DNA from: Podospora pseudocomata
Lineage: Eukaryota; Ascomycota; Sordariomycetes; Sordariales; Podosporaceae
Assembly (NCBI RefSeq): GCF_035222375.1
Contig: NC_085890.1
Location: 310,001 to 374,000 of the forward strand
Length of the DNA stretch: 64,000 bases
Reading direction: 5' to 3'
Shown: positions 41,026 through 51,619 of the stretch, one piece after another
Position numbering within the stretch: the first letter of the stretch is position 1
Layout: each line of letters opens with the position of its first letter
Made by a program: the position numbers and the translations under genes
The notes under the pieces: generated by a model
What the model was told of the DNA's origin: nothing
The model's database searches: none
What the model saw: only the letters and a program-made list of their open reading frames with translations

Positions 41026-44000
41026 TCAACGAACCATTATATTCCTAAATGAATCTGAGATGTCGCTCACGGTTTGCGGTGGCCCGTGTCTCTCCTGCAC
41101 CGTTGACAGGCCCTGTGCAAGCCTGCCCTCCATAAGCTTCAGGATCACAGGCGGTACGCTGTCATCAGTAGCCCTGATCGTAAGGCGAATCATCTGTCGT
41201 GTATCTGTTAGCACCGTGTTCCAGCCCTTGGTGGATGTGTCAGGCCGAGACAAGAGAAAACATACCTGTGTTCCGTAGTTTGGCTCCAGTCTGAGCAGGC
41301 AGCCAATCTTCCCACCCTCGCTCGTGTGCACAACGCTGGCACCCACAAAATTCTTGGTATTAGGGTCGACATTGTTCAGCACCCCCCACCTGAAACCCTT
41401 GATGACATCTCGAATGAAGCCGTCGGTGAGTTCCCTTTGCTGGTCCTTGGCAGCAGTTGTCAACCCAAACACCTGTTGTGCCTCACGAGGGGCCCCGCCG
41501 ATTTGCTTCCACCTCTTGAAGAAATCCTCAGCAGTCAGTTCGGCAGGATCCATGAACTTGTGGAGAGTGACAGGAAGCTTGAGGGTAAGAGCCTGCAACG
41601 CACCGGCCAGGTAGCTGATCCGGATTGTTGGGCTCTTTTCGAAAACCTTCTTGGCTTCAAACATAATGACCTGCTGGGCCTGAGCACCCCGTGCAATCGT
41701 CGTGTCGGGAAGGCCCTTGACGTCCCATGTCAGATTGGTCTTTTCTGACGTGTCCAAATCAAGCGTCGTGGTGAACGATCCAACAAGAGCCGGAGTCTTG
41801 TTTGTAAAGTACAAAATCAGGCAAGCCATCTGACCGCGGTACTCGGACCGCACGCCAACCTGGAGCTGGCCATCCTCGTAAAGAACGCCATCTGGCTTGA
41901 GAAGAAGCCGGTTGAAGCCCTTCTCCCAGTTGGGTGACAAGTGAGCGGCACTGGCGAGATTGGGTATTGACTTTGCCTCTGCCGGGCCAATATTGTTCAT
42001 GTCAAGACCTAAGAGATCGCCGGCCGCACCCCCGTTTGGCTTGGTACCGGCGTTGGTGAACGTCCTTCTAAGACTTCCATTCTTGGCCAGCGTGAGCTCA
42101 GCGGCGTCCGAGTTGGCGTCCTTTCCTCCCACGATCCACGTCCTCTTATCGCTTGTGTTCGCATGCTTCCGGTGTAGCCTGGAAAGCAAGGCCGACTCGC
42201 GCTCTGGGAACGGTGGCATCTCATCACAAACAGTGCGGAGAAGATCGTCGGTCGGCATACTTGCCAGTGTCAAATATTCGCAAGCTCTTTGCTGCAGTTC
42301 AGGGTCAAGCGTGTGGCTGTAGACGTTGAAGACGTTGACGAGCTGTGGCTTGATCTCGGGGAACAGATTCACGTATTTTACAAAACACGACAGAATCATG
42401 CCACGAGTCCCTGGTGCGCAGGCGGGGAGCTTGCTCTGCAATGCAATAAACTGCTCGATCGGACTGCAGCCCTTCTCTTCAGCAATCAAATGACCAAACT
42501 CTCCGAGGATGTAGGCCCCAATCTTGACCAATGTCTCGTGACAGTGATCTTGTTTGCAGTATTGAAGAATGTTTTGGGCAGCATATACTTGCAGCTCCTC
42601 GTTGTTGGTGATAATTTGGATGACACGCTGCCATACCTCATCACTGACATGATCTCCTGCCATGGCGATGAGACGCAGGGAGATGTCAACATACCACTGG
42701 ACATCGGTGGCATACTTTTCCGTCAGAATGGCGATTTTTAGCACCATCTCTTCTCGAATTGCAAAATCGGCGTTTTGAAGGTAGTGAAGAAGCTCGCCCA
42801 CGATTGGTCGTGCATTTGTGTGATCGCACATGCTATACAGGAGATCAAGGCCCTTTCGTCGAACGCTGATGTCTCTGTCCTTGAGAGATCCCAAAATCAC
42901 CTCCTGGTGTTGCTTGATGGGACCAAGTGTGGTGTCAGATCGAGCGGCCAAGTGCGTCATAGCCTCAAGACCTAGATACCGAACATTTGTCTCCCTCGAC
43001 TGGATAAATCGCCCCAGTCTCTGAGATATCTGCTTCATGAGAGCGTGTTCAGTATCGAGGTGGATGATGAGGTTGATGGCTTCGAAGAGAACAGCATTTT
43101 GCGCATTGTTTTGCTGTACATTTTTGTTCGTTTCCAAGGCGAGGTCCAATATCCTTTGAAGGGACTGCCGGATCATCTCCCGAACGTGACTGTCCTCGGA
43201 AGGTGGGAAATACTGCAGGAGTCGCAAGAGCTTGATCTGGAGCCAGGGACAAGGCACCTTGTAGTACAGATAGTCTGAGGCGTACTCCCCGTCGATAAGG
43301 ATCCGTTTCAGGCGGGCGGCGGCCTTGGCATATGCGCCCTTGTACTGCTCGAGGTCGTCCTGGGCCAAAGCCATGACCAGTGAGGTAACGGATAATGCCA
43401 CGCCAAAATCCGGGTCATCCATAAGATGTATTATCCTCTCTGCCCATTGAGGCTGGACGATGCCAGGATTTTTTCGGTACAAGCGGAGCAGGGTAAGCGC
43501 CGCCTTCTTTTTGACAAAAGATTTCGAGGTGCTACGTACATGTTAGCGAGATAATAACGAGACGTAGATGTGCGCAGGAGTACAACCCCCTGCCTGATAC
43601 GTACGGTGAGATCAGTAACCTGTGTACCTCTCCGCTAAGGGCCTCGCCCATCTCCCGACCACCCACGTTTGCAATGGCGTGCAGTGCAAGGCAGTTGAAC
43701 AGTTCGTTGTGGTCCATCAGATCTTTCCGAATACTGTTCACCACCAGGTGTAATAGCTCGTGCTGCTCGTGCAAGAACAAGGTCATTGCCAAATACCCAA
43801 TCTGCTTCTCCGAGTACTTTGTTGCCGAGATGAGATTGACTGCCTCGAGGTGTCCAAAATCGACGTTCCAGCCCAGAATGTAGATGTACAGAAGCTTGCA
43901 AACATATTTCTTTTTGTGATACCCGCTCAGATTACCATCTGCCAGCCATGTCAGTGTGGGCTTATAGAATACATGTGATCGGAAAGAGGGGTCGCAAACC

Positions 44001-44165
44001 TTTGAACTTTTGCCTGATATTGGCCAGTTCCTTGTTGATTCTCTTCTCTTCCAATTCTCGAGCACGCGCATTGCGCAAGTCGGCAATGAACTGCACTAGT
44101 CCTCGCATATTGGCATTGCTGCTGCTGGATCGGCCCAGAAAGCCCGTGGGGCCTGAAGACGCCAT
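41026..44165 (-). CDS. apl3: AP-2 complex alpha subunit (alpha-adaptin)
   Basis: Four exons: 44165-44000, 43938-43605, 43531-41266 and 41193-41026; 977 aa, the usual size. Introns are 61, 73 and 72 nt; the last (41265-41194, GTATGT, GCTAAC branch, CAG) is stopless in frame. Family landmarks: [15 protein letters not shown] near the start, [55 protein letters not shown] across the second splice, and [19 protein letters not shown]. The adaptin trunk ends around residue 600, followed by a hinge and the appendage domain with [17 protein letters not shown] and [15 protein letters not shown]. In the AP-2 complex it binds PI(4,5)P2 and endocytic partners during clathrin uptake at the plasma membrane. 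ATG at 44165 ([11 protein letters not shown]) follows the gene's leader. Confidence 0.96.
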
Positions 44166-45547
44166 TTTGTGATATCCTCAACTCTGTTCTGCTCTTGTAT
44201 GATGCAAGCTAAGCTGGGCGTAACGTCTGCAATGCAATGCAGTGTAGTGTGGTAATGCCGTCAAGGCCTGGTAATCCCCCCAGCTTTCAATATCCCCGTC
44301 ACGCGACTAGTCTAGACGAAGGGCTCAAGTATAAGCGAAATCGACAGAGAAAGTCGAGGTTTCGGAGGCTGGATTTCAAAGACAGCGGAGCAGGGAAGCA
44401 GCAACAGTGTGGTTTCTGGCTGGTCGAGTTCGAGCGCGCTTCGAATCGATCGAAAGCTAACGGGAATCGGCCGGCTGCATCTCAGAGCCCCAAATGCCTA
44501 AGGCTGGGTGTACGAGAACTGATACGTGTGGTGTTGACAATGATATCGTCTATATTGTTAAAATTCCGACGGTCGACGATGCTGGCGACAGTGGCTGGCT
44601 CACAATGCGTCGCCTCGAGGTAGTCGTCGGGATGCGGTCGGGTCGGCTCAGGGGGGTTGCTGTGGAATTGGAGGGTCTGGAAAAAGATGGAGCATTGTCG
44701 CATTGGCGCAGCTGCTCTGATCCCTGTCCATGCTCAAACGCGAGATGTGGACGGCGCGCTCAAGACTTGGTCATGGCCAAGTGTACAGTCAGGTGATACA
44801 GCACGTGAGTGAACCAGCACAGACCAATTCACTTCCCCAGATGAGGTGAAACTGTCCCAGACAGATTTGTCAACGAACTGGGCATCGATGTACACTCGTT
44901 TCATCTGGTCCCTTATTCTTACATTTCTACAATACTTATCTTCCCCGCGCATAGGTCCGCTCGGTCGAGGCCCAATGAGACCGCAATGGCACAAACTTGA
45001 TACCTGCTATTCTCGAGCCTGGCTCAGTGGCTAGAGAGAGAGAGTAAAACGACCGCCACCAAGGGATCATATTACGAATCAATAGTATCTTTTGCACTCT
45101 CTACTACAAGTCCACAGCCTACCTACTGTCCGTTCGGCATTGCCATCATAAATGATAAAGCTGACCTGACAGATCCTCATCATGCACGCTGGCGCGGCTG
45201 AGGGCGCTTAATCGAAACCACTACTGCACACTATGCTTGTTAGTTAGAAGACGCGAGTCCCTAATCTGGCATGGTCCAACTGACAATGCAGGAGAGAGGC
45301 ACAGTTGCGGCGGTAATGCTACCTACCCAACCACATCTCAAGATCCGATGCTGATTGGCCTGCTCGGTTCTTTTCTTGATTGATCATGCCAAAAAAACAT
45401 CTTGCTAAAGGTCCACACCGGCCGCGTCGGGATAGAAGATAGCACAAGTTCCTTCAGGCTTTTTATCCTTTCCTTCCCTTCTCCACCGATCCTCCTTCCT
45501 TTCTCTCCGTAGATTACAAGTTGGGGCTTCACCAGTCACTCGCCATC
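44166..45547. promoter_or_regulatory. Divergent upstream region, AP-2 alpha / WSC gene
   Basis: About 1.4 kb between divergent genes. It contains CCTACCTACTG-type words near 45118 and 45321. A C/T-rich leader precedes the ATG at 45548. ORFs up to 128 codons here lack support. Confidence 0.5.
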
Positions 45548-46383
45548 ATGGAACAGGATCCTAGAAGTGTCAGTACCGTTGCCATATATTACCAACTAGA
45601 CAGTGCCTACCTAACACCACCTTGCAGTATCCCGTAGCTATTCTTCCAGGGGGCGATGCTCCTGAGGTCCACCAACACCAAACCCAAGCATATTTCAAGT
45701 CATACGAACAGCAGCAGCCATACTACCAAAATCAGTACCCGCAGTCCCACACCATTCTCGGCGCTGAGGACCCCGTCGAGCCCAAGGAAAAGAGGATATG
45801 CGGTGTTCGACTGAGCATTCTCTTCTTCGTCACCACGGGACTACTGTTCCTTGTCATTGCGGCGCTAGCTTTGGTTGGAGGCTTACTGGGAAGCAAGATC
45901 TCCTCGCTCGAGACATCGTACCCAGCACTCGCCAGTAATGTCGCCGCGATAGCCGGAGGGAGCACAAGTGGCGGGAACGACCAGATTGCACCCATCGACG
46001 ACAATACCAGCACCGGTACCGAAACACCGCCGCCATCGCAAACAAGCAGTGCGCCGGTATCTTACTCGACCAATGTCGTTGTTGATGGCTACCGCTATGT
46101 TGGCTGCTATTACGACGATACCCAGCGCCTGCTGATTGACCAGCCGGCAAAGGGGAACAGCTCCATGACGAACCTTATGTGCTCTCGCATCTGCGCGGGC
46201 TTCAAATACTTCGGCACTGAGATTGGCATCGATTGCTACTGTGGCAACAGAATAGAGGAGCGCACTCCTAGTGCCAAAGCAAACGAGTGGGATTGCAGCG
46301 TCAAGTGCCCAGGCAACAATAGGGGGAGGAAAGAAGTGTGTGGCGGCGATTGGTCGATGAGTATCTGGGAAAAGACAGACTAG
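45548..46383 (+). CDS. Single-pass membrane protein with C-terminal WSC domain
   Basis: Two exons, 45548-45568 (MEQDPRS) and 45628-46383; the 59-nt intron has donor GTCAGT, branch CCTAAC and acceptor GCAG; 258 aa. Residues 1-60 are a Gln/Tyr/Pro-rich, presumably cytosolic part. A strong membrane segment follows (about 67-93: LSILFFVTTGLLFLVIAALAL). A Ser/Thr/Pro-rich stalk leads to a WSC domain (about 158-255) with the Cys pattern of the family: YVGCYYDD, MCSRICAGFKYFGTEIG, DCYCGN, WDCSVKCPGN, VCGGDW. WSC domains bind carbohydrate and occur in yeast cell-wall stress sensors. Here the layout is inverted relative to yeast Wsc1: no N-terminal signal peptide and the domain at the C-terminus, so a type II membrane protein facing the wall. 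Exact role unknown. Confidence 0.85.
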
Positions 46384-46757
46384 TCCAGGCCGTGCCTGAC
46401 AGAAATCATGATTGTTGGTATTAACAGGCATGCGAGCGAGGAGTTGGAGGTTCATTTCTTGGTTTATCTTGACACATGTATAATTATTTAAAGCATTGGA
46501 TGCCTTATATGGAGGACATATTATACGGTCGTAGTTGTGAATATCTATTTGACCTAAAGTCTTAAGGAACCACATACAGAGAGAATGGATGCCGGTTATT
46601 GTCCGTCACACGCCAAGCCTAAAGAAGGTAGCTTCCCATAATTAACCGCCGTCCATGACGTTTTGGCGCCTCCAATGTCAGTCCTCGGATTGCAAACCTC
46701 ACTTTTTTGCTTCCTCAAGATGCGACGCCATAGCCATTGCGCATTCACCCAGAAAGA
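46384..46757. other. Short intergenic region, WSC gene to NDUFAF5-like gene
   Basis: 374 bp between tandem plus-strand genes: the WSC-gene 3'UTR (A/T-rich) and the short promoter of the next gene. Open frame without ATG extends upstream of 46758. Confidence 0.5.
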
Positions 46758-47916
46758 ATGCGGCTGACCCCTTTCTCCCCAACAGCCCTTCGCAGGCCAC
46801 TGTCATCCCGCCTAGTCCCAAAAATCCCACACCAAAAAAGACCCTACGCCTTTCAGACCTCTGGCATCCCCACCTCCTTCCAGGTCTTCAACAACCGCAC
46901 AAAATGGCTCCAGCGCGAGCGCGCCGCCTCCAACGCTGAAGCCAGCCGACAAGCCGACTATCTGAAAGATGAAGTCGCCATGCGCGTGGCCGAACGACTC
47001 TTGGTATTCCCTACCCTCACGACACCTTAAATCTCACTTCATGTTCCATTTATTTATTAACCACCTACCCACCCCCCAGGACGTAAAACGAACCTTTCCC
47101 TTGACCCTCGATTTCGGAGCCTACACCAACTCCCTCGCCCGCGCGCTCACAAACCCCAACCCTGACCCCTCCCAGCCCGACGCGGACATCCCACCCCTGG
47201 CCACCAAAATCGGCAAGCTCGTCGCTGCCGACTCGAGCCAAAAGGCTCTCTTCCGGGACGCGGAGCTCGAGTTCAACAAGGAGATCAACATGGAGCGTGT
47301 TGTCTTGCCGTACGAGGAGGGCCCCTTGCCGTGGGAGGACAACACGTTTGACATGGTGCTGTCAAGCCTGTCCATGCACTGGATCAATGATCTCCCTGGT
47401 GTGTTGGGGCAGATCAACCGGATTCTCAAGCCGGATGCCCCGTTTATTGGGGCCATGCTGGGGGGTGATACGCTTTTTGAGCTGAGGACTTCGTTGCAGC
47501 TGGCGGAGCAGGAAAGGAGGGGCGGGATTGGCGTTCATGTGTCGCCGTTGGCGGATGTCAAGGATGTCGGGGGGTTGCTGGGGAAGGCAGGGTTCAAGAT
47601 GTTGACGGTGGATGTGGAGGACATTGTGGTGGAATACCCTGATACTTTTGCGTTGATGGAGGACCTCCAGGCCATGGGAGAGGGCAATGCGGTGTTGGGG
47701 AGGGAGGTGGGTGCGATTGGAAAGGATGTTCTGCTTGCAGCGGAGGGGATATATAGGGAACTTCATGGAAGCAAGGTCGAGGACGGGACTGTGAGGCTAC
47801 CGGCGACATTCAGGGTGATACACATGATTGGGTGGAAAGAAGGAGGGGATCAACCAAAGCCGTTGCCGAGGGGCAGTGGAGAGATCAATCTAAGGGATGT
47901 GTTGGGGACAAAATAG
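46758..47916 (+). CDS. NDUFAF5-like mitochondrial complex I assembly factor
   Basis: Two exons, 46758-47003 and 47080-47916, intron 76 nt (donor GTATTC, acceptor CCCCCAG); 360 aa. The start MRLTPFSPTALRRPLSSRL is Arg/Ser-rich without acidic residues, as in a mitochondrial targeting peptide. FQVFNNRTKWLQRERAA and YLKDEVAMRVAERLL are characteristic. The methyltransferase-fold core follows: LTLDFGAYTNSLARAL in the motif I position, LPWEDNTFDMVLSSLSMHWINDLPG, and FIGAMLGGDTLFELRTSLQLAE. The human homologue hydroxylates an arginine of NDUFS7 in early complex I assembly, despite the methyltransferase fold. Motif I here lacks the glycine-rich GxGxG pattern. The last block has VIHMIGWKEGGDQPKPLPRGSG. 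Its 3' end converges on ARPC5 with 131 bp between. Confidence 0.9.
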
Positions 47917-48047
47917 ATGACGACTCAACATCGTCGTCAATGTCATTGTATTTTGGCCTGTCGCTCATGAAAACGCCTTGTAAAAATATTCCCCTACACT
48001 GTTCTATCCGCCTGTTTCCTGGAATTCGCATGTACAATGCAACTGTC

Positions 48048-48738
48048 TTATACCCTCCGGAAATCAGTCATGACTCTCCCAATGCACCCCAGCCCGGCCA
48101 CATCCACCACCTTCTCATGCCAACTAAGCAAGACGCTCATGGCGGCGCCGGTGGAGTCTCCGGATGTTATCCCGGACCTGTTGCCAATCTGAGTGAACCC
48201 CGTTGCCTGGGGCGTCATCAACTTGGTTGGTGTTCTCGGGCCGTTGCCGGTGTGCTGGCTGGAGATACCGCTCGACGTGGCCGCCATACCCTTGTACCTA
48301 TTCACATCATGTCAGCATGTGCCTCGCCCCCTTTTTTGCGCCAACAATAACTGACAAGTACTTCATCAACACGTCCAAGCTCTCGCTACCCCTATCATCA
48401 TTGTAGATCTTTTGCAAAAGAGGCGTCATCTCGTTCACCTTGATCCTTTGCAGCACCTCGATGACGGTCTGCAGATGCGTTTCCTTGGCCAGATCTGGAG
48501 CATTGTAAATTGGATTCTCGAGAGCCGACCGCAGCGCGCCCTCGGCATCGCCCGCTTGGAGGAGCTGGCGGATCTGAGACTGGAGGTTGCGGGCGTCTTG
48601 GTCGGAGAATTCGGGCTGGGGAGGGTGGAGGGTGGAGAGAGGGAAGTTCTGGGAGGAGTCGGGGTCGAGGGCATCGATGTTGATGGTGCGCCAGGCATCG
48701 GTGAGCGAGGACTCGGTGTGTTGTTGGATAATAGACAT
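48048..48738 (-). CDS. arc15: Arp2/3 complex subunit 5 (ARPC5, p16-Arc)
   Basis: Two exons, 48738-48356 and 48297-48048; intron 58 nt (donor GTCAGT at 48355, branch GCTGAC, acceptor TAG at 48298); 210 aa. The family pattern is clear: WRTINIDALDPDSSQNF near the start, then a helical region with AGDAEGALRSALENPIY and KETHLQTVIEVLQRIK, LMKYLYKGMAA across the splice, and VLLSWHEKVVDVAGLGCIGRVMTDRR-like ending (FRRV at the stop). This is the smallest subunit of the actin-nucleating Arp2/3 complex that makes branched filaments at endocytic sites. Fungal versions carry a flexible insert such as the Thr/Ser/Gly-rich stretch seen here at residues 130-165. Confidence 0.93.
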
Positions 48739-49390
48739 TGCTGGGCTATTTCTCTGTGGTTATACGATTTGTGCGGTTTTGGATATTGTGAAATTGAGAT
48801 CGTGGCACTGTCGGTTGGAAGTGGTGATGTTGAGAAATAGTGTTGGTTGATAGCTCCGTGTGGAACTGGACTGCTGGACAGCTTGACGTTGCGCATGCAG
48901 CTTGCGTTGACGAGGCAGAGAGACGGGTTCAGGCAAGCTGCGCCCTGCCCCGCACTGGTCCGACGGTGAGCTTACGGCCCCACCCCGGGGCTCCACTGCC
49001 GGTTTCTGAATGGGGCCGGAGCTCTGCGGGGAGGACTCGGGGCTTAAACAGACTTTATGTTAATCAATAGTTTACAGTCTTTACTTCGCTTCTTCAAATC
49101 ACTTTTGAGCATACCAAGCCCTAAAACAAGAGACATTTGAAGCTCACGGCATCCTTTTCCCTCAAACCTTACTGGTTTTCGTGCTTTCACAAACAGCGCC
49201 AACCCTGAAAAATGCTCCCTTGGCTCCGGATCCCTGGTTCAACTTTTCAAGGTATTGCCCAGCAAGTGCCCACACACACCTCCCAGAAACCCGCACCCAC
49301 CCACGCACAACAAGAAAAATCTCTTCCCTCACATTAACCCTTCTCCCACTGCTGAATCTAACAACGAAGCATGGTTGATCGTTAGCCACT
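48739..49390. other. Intergenic: ARPC5 promoter to tRNA-Lys
   Basis: About 650 bp holding the ARPC5 upstream region (minus strand) and the 5' flank of the plus-strand tRNA-Lys gene. Nothing else seen. Confidence 0.5.
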
Positions 49391-49477
49391 GCCCGGCTAG
49401 CTCAATCGGTAGAGCGTGAGACTCTTAAGGAGTACTCCGAAATCTCAAGGTTGTGGGTTCGACCCCCACGTCGGGCT
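49391..49477 (+). tRNA. tRNA-Lys (CTT), with intron
   Basis: The acceptor stem GCCCGGC (49391-49397) pairs with GTCGGGC (49470-49476, one G-T pair). D-arm TAGCTCAATCGGTAGAGC, anticodon stem TGAGA/TCTCA, anticodon CTT at 49424-49426, and an intact T-arm GTGGG-TTCGACC-CCCAC. A 14-nt intron at 49428-49441 sits in the canonical position, one base 3' of the anticodon. The internal A and B boxes are normal. A T6 run (49513-49518) serves as the Pol III stop. Confidence 0.95.
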
Positions 49478-49512
49478 CAATTCCCGTCTGAACGACATTT
49501 AAGACCATGTTA

Positions 49513-49518
49513 TTTTTT
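49513..49518 (+). terminator. Pol III T-run after tRNA-Lys
   Basis: Six consecutive T residues about 36 nt past the mature 3' end, the first adequate Pol III terminator downstream. Confidence 0.6.
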
Positions 49519-49886
49519 GTATTTTTCTTTTGACTTTTGTTGCTCTTCATCTTGCTGTTGATGGCATCTCACTCTCACCATTAGTGCAGGGTGTTAGTGG
49601 ATGGACAATATACCTAATATCAACCTGAATTAGGAGAGTAGTGTATTCCACTCACCATGAAGCAAGACTTCACCGCCTTATCTTTTGATATGACTACTAC
49701 TAGAAACACTACCTGTCTGGTTCGTGAGCAACATAGAGGGTATTCTTTCTTTCTTTACGAGCATAGCTTGACCGTTACAGACCCTCGTGTATACCTCGAT
49801 TAGCTAAACTACTTAGATATTGTAGGCCTCGAAAACCACATTAGACTTACAACGACAAGAATGAGTAGGCCATATTTCCCAGGTTC

Positions 49887-50478
49887 TCAAGAAACCACAT
49901 CTGGTGTACTGAGTCGGCTCCTGCAATCCTCCTTGTCTTCATTTCTGCAGTCCTCGCGTTTCTCATCGTCTTCGTTCGCCCGGTCTTCGGTATGTACTGC
50001 ATCCTCGTCCCAGGTAGAATAACTCTCCTCACCAAGGTCGTCCTCAATAAGATCCTCTATCTCACTTGTACCTTGCTGCCAAGCGTGATGTTTTTCCAGA
50101 GGGCTTGACCTCGTGGGCGAGATCTCTATCGATGGGAGGATATCAGAGAGAATTTCTTGAGGATCACGCTTCCTAGCTGTGTTCTGAGAGCCATCTTCTC
50201 CGGACAAATCGAGAGGGTCTCCCTCAGAGTCAGATATTTCAGACTTTTCCCGCTTCCTATGATCCCGTCCCTATACAATCAGCAAAGCCTGACTATCAGC
50301 GTACCGTCAAGAGCGCTGACCTCGGGGGAGATGAAGAGGCCCAGCCATTATGTGCCGGCCAAATGTTGGATTCCTCTCCCAACCTCGGAGGCTCAGGCTC
50401 TAGTTTGGTCCGTTTCCGTTTTAGAAGCAAAGGGGAACTTGGGGGCGGTTGACGCTTCGCGGAACAGGTGGTGGCCAT
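49887..50478 (-). CDS. Orphan charged protein, two exons (tentative)
   Basis: Proposed exons 50478-50321 and 50256-49887, joined across a 64-nt intron (donor GTCAGC at 50320, GCTGATT branch, acceptor ATAG at 50257); the frame closes at 175 aa. Start MATTCSAKRQPPPSS; the open frame extends further upstream to 50679, so the start may lie earlier (for example 50619). The N-part is basic with a KRKRTK cluster like a nuclear signal; the C-part is highly acidic with regular ED/DED runs (EIEDLIEDDLGEE). No family recognised. It lies between the two inverted tRNA-Lys genes, where lineage-specific genes are common. May be expressed, decayed or chance. Confidence 0.35.
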
Positions 50479-51004
50479 GTTTCTTGGAGATATATGGGCA
50501 CAAAACCTAGGCGAGATGCCCACAGCTCGCAGTTCTAAAGGTTGAAGAGGGTGCGTGTTGACCTTCTCCCCGCCATATGCAATAGTGAGATGCCGGGTTT
50601 GGAAAGAACCAGCGTTCATGTACCCACACAAGTCATGTACTGCGTAGGTAGGTTCCTTCCTCTCGATCGTCGAAAGCACTGTCGCACTTTCCCGTCCTTG
50701 AGCAACCAGCCCCTGCTGTCTAGGTCCTCAACATTCTGCGGAAGGAACCAGAGCATCTAGGACAATGTTCCTGGCCGCTCGGGAACAGCACGTGCGAACA
50801 TCCGCCCACGGGATGTTATTTAACGTTCCTTGCCACAAGTATTCATCATCAGTCGGGTAGACATGCTGCGAGGAAAGAATGCTGTTCTATAGCATCTCGT
50901 AGATTGCCATGGAAACATCAAAACGACAAAAGAACTTGGCAAAAAATGTATCGCCAGTCAGATAGATAGGCTGAAAACCTGGGCAAAAGAGAAGTCTTTA
51001 CTTA
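50479..51004. other. Intergenic within the tRNA island
   Basis: About 525 bp between the orphan ORF and tRNA-Gly. It includes a GTAGGTAGG word near 50645. T-runs for the minus-strand tRNA-Gly are at 50985-50988 (seen as A on this strand). No other feature. Confidence 0.45.
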
Positions 51005-51075
51005 TGCATCAGCCGTGAATCGAACACGGGGCCCATCGATGGCAACGATGGATTTTACCACTCAACCACTGATGC
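51005..51075 (-). tRNA. tRNA-Gly (GCC)
   Basis: On the minus strand the sequence starts GCATCAGTGGTTGAGTGGTA (acceptor stem and D-arm), has the anticodon stem-loop CATCG-TTGCCAT-CGATG with anticodon GCC, T-arm CCGTG-TTCGATT-CACGG and closes with CTGATGC plus the discriminator A. 71 nt, no intron, no mismatch in the stems; likely functional. Confidence 0.95.
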
Positions 51076-51529
51076 TTTTTAGGGTTGTTACATGTTTAAA
51101 GGTGGACCTTGTACCTCAATTTGTAGCTTGTACCCACCCGCGATGGTGTTTCGAGTCAGACATCATGAGAAAAGGCATGGATATCATTCCCCCAACCTAG
51201 ACCTCATCAAGCGAGAGGGTTGTATGCATACATGCCTGAAGTTCAGCTACAATAATAAATCTTATATACTAGTGTATTCTTCTTCTTAGACACCTTAACC
51301 ACTCACCTTACACCTCTTAGGTTCCAACCACTAGCTACCTTTATCTAGCTGAAAAATGCACATCTAACAAAAGATAAGACCGACAACCTCAACCCAGCTA
51401 TATGTCATAGAGAAAACCCGAACACAACGCCAGCTAGGTGGCCACCAAGCCCACAAAACCTAAACAACAAAAAGACATCATGACTGGCCTAATGAGAAGG
51501 AGAGATCGAATCGCATCGACGGGAATTGA
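51076..51529. other. Intergenic between tRNA-Gly and tRNA-Lys
   Basis: About 450 bp, A/T-rich, no coding evidence. An A5 run at 51469-51473 is the likely Pol III stop for the minus-strand tRNA-Lys. Confidence 0.45.
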
Positions 51530-51619
51530 GCCCGACGTGGGGGTCGAACCCATAACCTTGAGATATCGGAGTACTCTGTACATAAGAGTCTCACGCTCTA
51601 CCGATTGAGCTAGCCGGGC
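51530..51619 (-). tRNA. tRNA-Lys (CTT), second copy, longer intron
   Basis: Minus-strand copy with the same acceptor stem, D-arm, anticodon stem and CTT anticodon as the tRNA at 49391. The intron is 18 nt (51565-51582) and differs in its 5' part, but keeps GAGTACTCCGA. The T-stem begins ATGGG instead of GTGGG, which turns the outermost T-stem pair into an A-C mismatch. Otherwise identical, including about 12 nt of 3' flank (TCAATTCCCGTC). Inverted relative to the first copy, about 2.05 kb away. Confidence 0.92.
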
